From: Bradyrhizobium sp. DOA9
Lineage (GTDB): Bacteria > Pseudomonadota > Alphaproteobacteria > Rhizobiales > Xanthobacteraceae
Reading direction: 5' to 3'
Length of the DNA: 64,000 nt
Assembly: GCF_000617845.2 (NCBI RefSeq)
Contig: NZ_DF820425.1
Span: 2,593,725-2,657,724, forward strand
Within the stretch, counting starts at the first letter, position 1. Each line of letters begins with the position of its first letter. A program made the translations under genes and the position numbers. Below the pieces are notes generated by a model. It had not been told where the DNA came from. It did no database searches and was given only the letters and a program-made list of their open reading frames with translations. This document shows, one piece after another, positions 59,267-64,000 of the stretch.

Positions 59267-60292
59267 ATGTCTGTCTCGAAGCCCGGACGCATCAGCCGCC
59301 GTTCGCTGTTGGCAGCGGCGAGCGCCGTACCTCTCTGCGGGATTCTGACCCGTCCGGCGTCTGCCGCCGAGTTCGTCTACAAGTTCGCAACCGGACAGGA
59401 CCCGACCCATCCGGTGAACATCCGCGCGCAAGAGGCGATCGACCGCATCCGCGAAGCGACCAGCGGACGGCTGGAGATCAGGCTGTTCCCGGCCAATCAG
59501 CTCGGCTCCGACACCGAGCTGCTGACCCAGGTTCGCAGCGGCGGCGTCGAGTTCTTTAACCAATCCTCCTCGATCCTTGCCACCCTGGTGCCAAGCGCCG
59601 GCATCGTGAACACCGGCTTCGCATTCACCAATTACGACAGCGTGTGGAAGGCGATGGACGGCGACCTCGGCACCTACATCCGTGCGCAGATCGCCAAGAC
59701 ACCGATCATGGCGGTGTCAAAAGCCTGGGACAACGGCTTTCGCCAGGTGACCTCGTCCGGCCGCGAGGTGCGAACGCCGGATGATCTGAAGAATTTCCAG
59801 ATCCGCGTTCCGCCCGCGCCGCTGCTGACCTCGCTCTTCAAGGCGCTCGGCGCCGGGCCGACGCCGATCAACTTCAACGAGGTCTATTCCGCGCTGCAGA
59901 CCAAGGTCGTCGACGGCCAGGAGAATCCGTTGCCCATCATTGCGACCGCGCGACTCTTTGAGGTGCAGAGCACGTGCAGCCTGACGGGGCACGTCTGGGA
60001 CGGCTACTGGATCCTCGGCAACAAACGCGCCTTCGAGCGCCTGCCGAAGGACGTGCAGGAGATCGTGACGCGCGAGCTCGACCGCTCGGCCGTCGATCAG
60101 CGCGCCGACATCGCAAAGCTCAGCCAGTCACTGCGCGCCGATCTTTCTGCCAAGGGCCTCAACTTCATCGACGTCGATCGCGCCGCCTTCCGCCAGGCCC
60201 TGGCGAAGACCAGCTTCTACGCCGACTGGAAAGCCAAGTTTGGCGAGGAGGCATGGTCGCAGCTCGAAAAAGCCGCGGGCCAGTTATCATGA
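59267..60292 (+). CDS. TRAP transporter substrate-binding protein (DctP family)
   Basis: A 341-residue periplasmic receptor with a twin-Arg signal (ISRRSLLAAASAVPLCGILT). DctP motifs: FKFATGQDPTHPVNIRAQEAIDRIREATSGRLEIRLFPANQLGSDTELLTQVRSGGVEFF, and a conserved Arg for carboxylate binding in NFQIRVPPAPLLTSLFKALGAGPTPINFNEVYSALQTKVVDGQENP. The conserved Arg suggests an organic-acid ligand, typically a sugar acid. It is 179 bases after the transketolase genes and overlaps the permease gene (ATGA). Confidence 0.93.
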   Translation: MSVSKPGRISRRSLLAAASAVPLCGILTRPASAAEFVYKFATGQDPTHPVNIRAQEAIDRIREATSGRLEIRLFPANQLGSDTELLTQVRSGGVEFFNQSSSILATLVPSAGIVNTGFAFTNYDSVWKAMDGDLGTYIRAQIAKTPIMAVSKAWDNGFRQVTSSGREVRTPDDLKNFQIRVPPAPLLTSLFKALGAGPTPINFNEVYSALQTKVVDGQENPLPIIATARLFEVQSTCSLTGHVWDGYWILGNKRAFERLPKDVQEIVTRELDRSAVDQRADIAKLSQSLRADLSAKGLNFIDVDRAAFRQALAKTSFYADWKAKFGEEAWSQLEKAAGQLS

Positions 60293-62181
60293 CCAGCGTG
60301 AGCCATACGCCCCACGTCGATGCCGGTATGGCGGCCGGTGCGTCTCAAGCGGGTTCGCGCCGCTGGGTGGTCGCGGCGAACAGTATGCTCGGTCATATCG
60401 TCGCTGTACCTGCAGCACTGCTCGTGCTCGCGGAAATCGCGGTGCTGTCCGCGGGGATTGTGAGCAGATATTTGTTCCGCTCGCCGATCGTCTGGTCTGA
60501 CGAGCTTGCCGGCATTCTCTTCCTCTGGCTCGCCATGCTCGGATCGGTGATCGCGTTTCAACGCGGCGAGCATATGCGGATGACCGCCATCGTCGGCGTC
60601 CTCAGTGCGGAAGTTCGCGCATTCCTGGATGTCGTGGCGGCCGCAGCATCGCTGGCCTTTCTCGTGCTAGTGGTCTGGCCGGCCTACGAATTCGCGGCCG
60701 ACGAAGCCTTCGTGACGACGCCGGCGCTTGAGATCGTCAACAGTTGGCGTGCGGCAGCATTGCCGGTTGGGATCGGACTGATGCTGATCGCAGCGGTCCT
60801 CCGACTCATCCGCATCGCGAGCCTGCGCAGCTTGCTAGCTTCGGTCGCAATGGTCACAGGCATCATCGGGGCGTTCGTTCTGCTCGCTCCCGTTTTGAGG
60901 CCGCTAGGCAATCTGAATCTCTTGATCTTCTTCGTGTTCGTGGTCGGCGCGATGGTCTTCGCAGCCGTACCAATCGCGTTCGCATTCGGCCTCGCCACGG
61001 TCGGCTATCTCGCCCTGACGACCAGTACGCCTGACGTGGTGGTGATCGGACGGATGGACGAGGGCATGAGCCACCTGATCCTGCTCGCCGTGCCGCTCTT
61101 TGTCTTTCTCGGCCTCCTGATCGAGATGACGGGCATGGCGCGGGCGATGGTCGGCTTCCTGGCGAGCCTTCTGGGCCACGTGCGTGGTGGACTGCACTAC
61201 GTGCTGGTGGGAGCGATGTATCTGGTCTCGGGCATTTCTGGGTCCAAAGCGGCCGACATGGCTGCGGTGGCTCCGGTCCTGTTTCCCGAGATGCGGCAGC
61301 GTGGGGCCAAACCGGGAGACCTCGTTGCGCTTCTGGCGGCAACCGGCGCGCAGACCGAAACGATCCCGCCCTCGCTGGTCCTGATCACGATCGGCTCGGT
61401 GACCGGCGTGTCGATCTCGGCGCTCTTCACTGGCGGGTTGCTCCCGGGCGTGGTGCTTGCGGTCATGCTCGCGGCCGTGGTCTGGTGGCGATACCGCCGC
61501 GAAGACCTGTCTCACGTCAAACGGGCTACCGGCCGGCAAATCGGGCGGGCCTTTGTGATCGCGATACCTGCTATCGCACTGCCGTTCGTGATCCGCACGG
61601 CGGTCGTCGAGGGCGTTGCGACGGCAACGGAAGTCTCGACGATCGGCATCCTGTACTCGGTCTGCGCGGGTCTGTTCATCTACCGCCAGTTCGACTGGCG
61701 TCGCATCTATCCGATGCTGGTCGAGACAGCCTCCCTATCAGGGGCGATTCTGCTTATCATCGGCGCGGCTACGGGCATGGCCTGGGCGCTGACCCAGTCG
61801 GGATTTTCTGCCTCTCTCGCCAAGTTCATGACCGGCCTGCCGGGCGGGGTACCGGTCTTCCTAGCGGTGACGATCGTGACTTTCGTGATCCTCGGCAGCG
61901 TCCTGGAAGGGATTCCCGCGATCGTCCTGTTCGGTCCGCTGCTGTTCCCGATCGCGCGGCAGGTCGGGGTGCACGATGTCCACTACGCGATGGTAGTCGT
62001 CCTTGCCATGGGCATCGGGCTGTTCGCGCCGCCGTTCGGCGTCGGCTACTACGCGGCCTGCGCCATCAGCCGCATCAATCCGGACGAGGGCATGAAGCCG
62101 ATCGTGGGCTATATGATCGCACTCCTGATCGGCACGCTGATCGTTGCGGCTGTGCCTTGGCTGTCAATCGGTTTCCTTTGA
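60289..62181 (+). CDS. TRAP transporter, fused small and large permease (DctQM)
   Basis: A 630-residue integral membrane protein joining DctQ (residues 1-200, VVAANSMLGHIVAVPAALLVLAEIAVLSAGIVSRYLFRSPIVWSDELAGILFLWLAMLG with FQRGEHMR) to DctM (from about 220, FAVPIAFAFGLATVGYLALT, LFVFLGLLIEMTGMARAMVGFLASLLGHVRGGLHYVLVGAMYLVSGISGSKAADMAAVAPVLFPEM). The G-x-S-G-S-K-A-A-D region and PPSLVLI are DctM marks. Sodium-driven import with the DctP receptor. Fusion of Q and M is a known variant. Confidence 0.94.
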   Translation: MTSVSHTPHVDAGMAAGASQAGSRRWVVAANSMLGHIVAVPAALLVLAEIAVLSAGIVSRYLFRSPIVWSDELAGILFLWLAMLGSVIAFQRGEHMRMTAIVGVLSAEVRAFLDVVAAAASLAFLVLVVWPAYEFAADEAFVTTPALEIVNSWRAAALPVGIGLMLIAAVLRLIRIASLRSLLASVAMVTGIIGAFVLLAPVLRPLGNLNLLIFFVFVVGAMVFAAVPIAFAFGLATVGYLALTTSTPDVVVIGRMDEGMSHLILLAVPLFVFLGLLIEMTGMARAMVGFLASLLGHVRGGLHYVLVGAMYLVSGISGSKAADMAAVAPVLFPEMRQRGAKPGDLVALLAATGAQTETIPPSLVLITIGSVTGVSISALFTGGLLPGVVLAVMLAAVVWWRYRREDLSHVKRATGRQIGRAFVIAIPAIALPFVIRTAVVEGVATATEVSTIGILYSVCAGLFIYRQFDWRRIYPMLVETASLSGAILLIIGAATGMAWALTQSGFSASLAKFMTGLPGGVPVFLAVTIVTFVILGSVLEGIPAIVLFGPLLFPIARQVGVHDVHYAMVVVLAMGIGLFAPPFGVGYYAACAISRINPDEGMKPIVGYMIALLIGTLIVAAVPWLSIGFL

Positions 62182-62226
62182 CGACATGACCGGACGCCTC
62201 GCGGGCAAAGCGCGCGAGGCGCCTTG

Positions 62227-63117
62227 TCAGGCGAATTTCGGCAAATGCAACGGCAGGCCGTCACAGGGCATATCGATCTCCTCGACCTGGCCCTTGCCGA
62301 CCTCCGTCACCCGTAGCTTTCTGCCCTCGGGCGTAAAGGCGCAATTCGTCGGCTGGGCTCCATCCAGGACCAGACGATCGTCGACCCCACCCCGCCGGTC
62401 GAGCACCGTAACGTTCTTCTGGTTGTAGACCGTGCAATAGAGCCGGCCGTCCGTTCCGAAGGCCATCCCGTCCGGCCCTTTGAAGTCCGGATTGGAATCC
62501 GGCTGCAGGACGTTTCCGAAGACGACGCGTTTCGGCGCTGCCTCGCCAAGCACGTTATATCGATAGACCTCGCCGGTGAAGGACGCGTTGGCGTAGAGGT
62601 GGTTGTCGGGGCCGAAGACAATGCCGTTGGTGAAGCGGATCTTGCGATCGAGCACGCGGAGCACCTTCATGGCTGCCGGATCGATCTCATACACACGGCC
62701 GTCCCAGTCGAGGTCCATATAACCGTCGACGAAGGCCTGGCCGTTGATGAAATCCTCGGCGGCCATTCCGGAGTCGGTCATGTACAGTAGTCCGTTCGGG
62801 CCGAAGCAGAGGTCGTTCGGAAATAGAAAGCGCTCCGCGCCTTCGCCCTGCATGCGCCGGATCTCGTTGCCGCTCTCGTCGATGCAGATCAAGGCCCGCA
62901 GGCCAGCCTCCGCGATCCAGATGCGGCCGTGGCCATCGGTCGTCAGTCCATTCGGACGGCCACCCGTCGTTCGGATCACGCGGCGATTGCCGCGAGGATC
63001 GAGCCGCGTGACGCAAAGGGTCGACGCCGACATCTCCGTGACATACATCGAGCCGTCGGGCAGGCACACCGGACCCTCCGGCGCGCCAATTCCGGTTGCA
63101 AACAGTCTCGACGCCAT
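62227..63117 (-). CDS. SMP-30/gluconolactonase-like protein
   Basis: A 296-residue six-bladed beta-propeller of the SMP-30/gluconolaconase/LRE family: GAPEGPVCLPDGSMYVTEM, GRPNGLTTDGHGRIWIAEAG, FLFPNDLCFGPNGLLYMTDSG, FTNGIVFGPDNHLYANASFTGEVYRY, GMAFGTDGRLYCTVYNQKN. Conserved Glu (GAPEGP) and Asn/Asp (PNGL, TNGI, PDGMAF) match the metal-binding site. Likely hydrolyses a sugar lactone to the sugar acid. It converges on the TRAP permease gene 45 bases away and shares its strand with the ABC ATPase gene. Confidence 0.92.
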   Translation of the reverse strand: MASRLFATGIGAPEGPVCLPDGSMYVTEMSASTLCVTRLDPRGNRRVIRTTGGRPNGLTTDGHGRIWIAEAGLRALICIDESGNEIRRMQGEGAERFLFPNDLCFGPNGLLYMTDSGMAAEDFINGQAFVDGYMDLDWDGRVYEIDPAAMKVLRVLDRKIRFTNGIVFGPDNHLYANASFTGEVYRYNVLGEAAPKRVVFGNVLQPDSNPDFKGPDGMAFGTDGRLYCTVYNQKNVTVLDRRGGVDDRLVLDGAQPTNCAFTPEGRKLRVTEVGKGQVEEIDMPCDGLPLHLPKFA

Positions 63118-63148
63118 TCATCCCTCCCGTTTTCGAATGTTGCTCTCG

Positions 63149-64000
63149 TTATGCGATGACCAGGCCGCTGGCCGGATCGATCAGCACCACGCGATTGAGG
63201 TCGATGGCGAGATCGATCCGCTCGCCATGGCTGCTGACGTCGTGCGCCTGCAGCTCGGCGACGGCATCGATGCCGCCGATCTTGATGGTGGTGAAGGTGC
63301 GTGTCCCCGTCGGCTGAATGAGATCGGCGGTGGCCGAATAGGAGACCGTGCCTTCGCGCAATGGCCCGCCGGCCCGACTGAAGTGCTGGGGCCGAATGCC
63401 GACGAGAATCTCTCGCCTATCCATACTGGCCAGCGGCCTCGCCTTCGCGCTCGGAAGCGTCAGTTCACCGCCGGACTGAAACACCACTGCGGCGTCGCGG
63501 CCGTTTGTCTTGAGGGTCGCGGGGATGAGGTTGATCGAGGGAGAGCCGAGAAAGCCGGCAACGAACCCCGTGCGCGGCTGCTCGAACAGCTCGAGCGGAG
63601 CGCCTTGCTGCTCGATCTGTCCCTCGCGCAGCAGCACGATGCGGTCGGCCAGCGTCATCGCCTCGACCTGGTCATGGGTAACGTAGATCATTGTCGTCGT
63701 GATCTCGTGATGTAGGCGCTTGATCTCGGTGCGCATTTCGTCACGCAACTGAGCGTCGAGATTCGAGAGCGGCTCGTCGAACAGGAACAGGTCGGCCTTG
63801 CGAACGATGGCGCGGCCGATGGCGACGCGCTGACGCTGTCCTCCGGAGAGCTGCCGCGGATAGCGCTGGAGGAGATTGCTGATGCCGAGCATCTCGGCGG
63901 CTTCACCGACCCGCTTCCTAATCTCGATCTCGGGAGTCTTGCGCGCGCGCAGACCGAAGGCGATGTTCTCGCTGACGGTCAGATAAGGGTAGAGCGCATA
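63149..64000 (-). CDS. Sugar-type ABC transporter ATP-binding protein (5' end outside the window)
   Basis: A MalK/UgpC-type ATPase cut by the window edge; 283 codons plus the stop are inside and the frame is open through 64000. Seen: [21 protein letters not shown] (Q-loop part), [20 protein letters not shown] (signature), [20 protein letters not shown] (Walker B and D-loop), [11 protein letters not shown] (H-loop) and C-terminal TOBE domain ([17 protein letters not shown]). Walker A lies beyond the edge. It suggests a second, ABC-type uptake system beside the TRAP transporter. The SMP-30 gene begins 31 bases downstream on the same strand. Confidence 0.93.
   Translation of the reverse strand, partial: YALYPYLTVSENIAFGLRARKTPEIEIRKRVGEAAEMLGISNLLQRYPRQLSGGQRQRVAIGRAIVRKADLFLFDEPLSNLDAQLRDEMRTEIKRLHHEITTTMIYVTHDQVEAMTLADRIVLLREGQIEQQGAPLELFEQPRTGFVAGFLGSPSINLIPATLKTNGRDAAVVFQSGGELTLPSAKARPLASMDRREILVGIRPQHFSRAGGPLREGTVSYSATADLIQPTGTRTFTTIKIGGIDAVAELQAHDVSSHGERIDLAIDLNRVVLIDPASGLVIA

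Overview
The window is high-GC alphaproteobacterial chromosome and most resembles Bradyrhizobium or a close relative in the Nitrobacteraceae. The grounds are gene content (napEDABC with a FixK/FNR-type box, a CtrA-inhibitor SciP-family gene beside flagellar genes, FlbD, PmtA-like methyltransferase, ABC_sub_bind protein, cyclase-hydrolase fusion) and three families of dispersed palindromic repeats between genes. This assignment is inference from gene content; no search was run.

Layout. 1-2.1 kb: two paralogous EamA transporters around a DUF1330 gene. 2.5-5.4 kb: purA and a proline-rich membrane protein. 5.5-8.7 kb: small genes, including two secreted Cys-rich paralogues, a DUF4112 protein and a 54-residue DUF3309-type peptide. 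8.8-11.4 kb: msrA-msrB and a RecD-like helicase. 11.4-12.7 kb: a lone ABC_sub_bind protein in more AT-rich DNA. 12.9-17.1 kb: the periplasmic nitrate reductase operon napEDABC (minus strand), with a perfect TTGAT-N4-ATCAA box between it and a divergent membrane-anchored AraC regulator. 18.5-23.7 kb: acyltransferase, luciferase-like oxidoreductase, DUF2269 protein, an SDR-DoxX protein that appears frameshifted, a remnant of a second luciferase-like gene, and an RlpA-like protein. 23.8-27.7 kb: an adenylate cyclase-hydrolase fusion and two LuxR-type regulators. 28.0-35.2 kb: a type I secretion locus (HlyD adaptor, ABC exporter, 1174-residue repeat protein, small upstream genes). 35.8-42.1 kb: a cytochrome P450 and an alkanesulfonate operon (ssuA-DCB plus an HpaC-type flavin reductase). 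42.3-43.4 kb: M20 peptidase. 43.7-52.0 kb: flagellar genes flbD, fliN, fliH, fliG, fliF, sciP, flgD, fliK, all on the minus strand. 52.3-55.2 kb: mnmA, a PmtA-like methyltransferase, a small secreted protein and tRNA-Met(CAT). 55.5-64 kb: a catabolic cluster with a LysR regulator divergent from an SDR, a split transketolase, a TRAP transporter, an SMP-30 lactonase and a sugar-type ABC ATPase cut by the window edge.

How the parts work together. The nap operon would give anaerobic nitrate respiration under FixK/FNR control. The ssu operon would import sulfonates and release sulfite from them. The flagellar block encodes MS-ring and switch parts, the hook cap, the hook-length ruler and two regulators (FlbD, SciP) that tie flagellum assembly to the CtrA cell-cycle circuit. 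The type I locus exports a large repetitive surface protein. The last cluster looks like uptake and two-carbon-unit conversion of an unidentified sugar or sugar acid. I regard it, the repeat-protein locus and the small unannotated peptides as the parts most likely to hold something undescribed. No CRISPR array, insertion sequence or phage gene was recognised.
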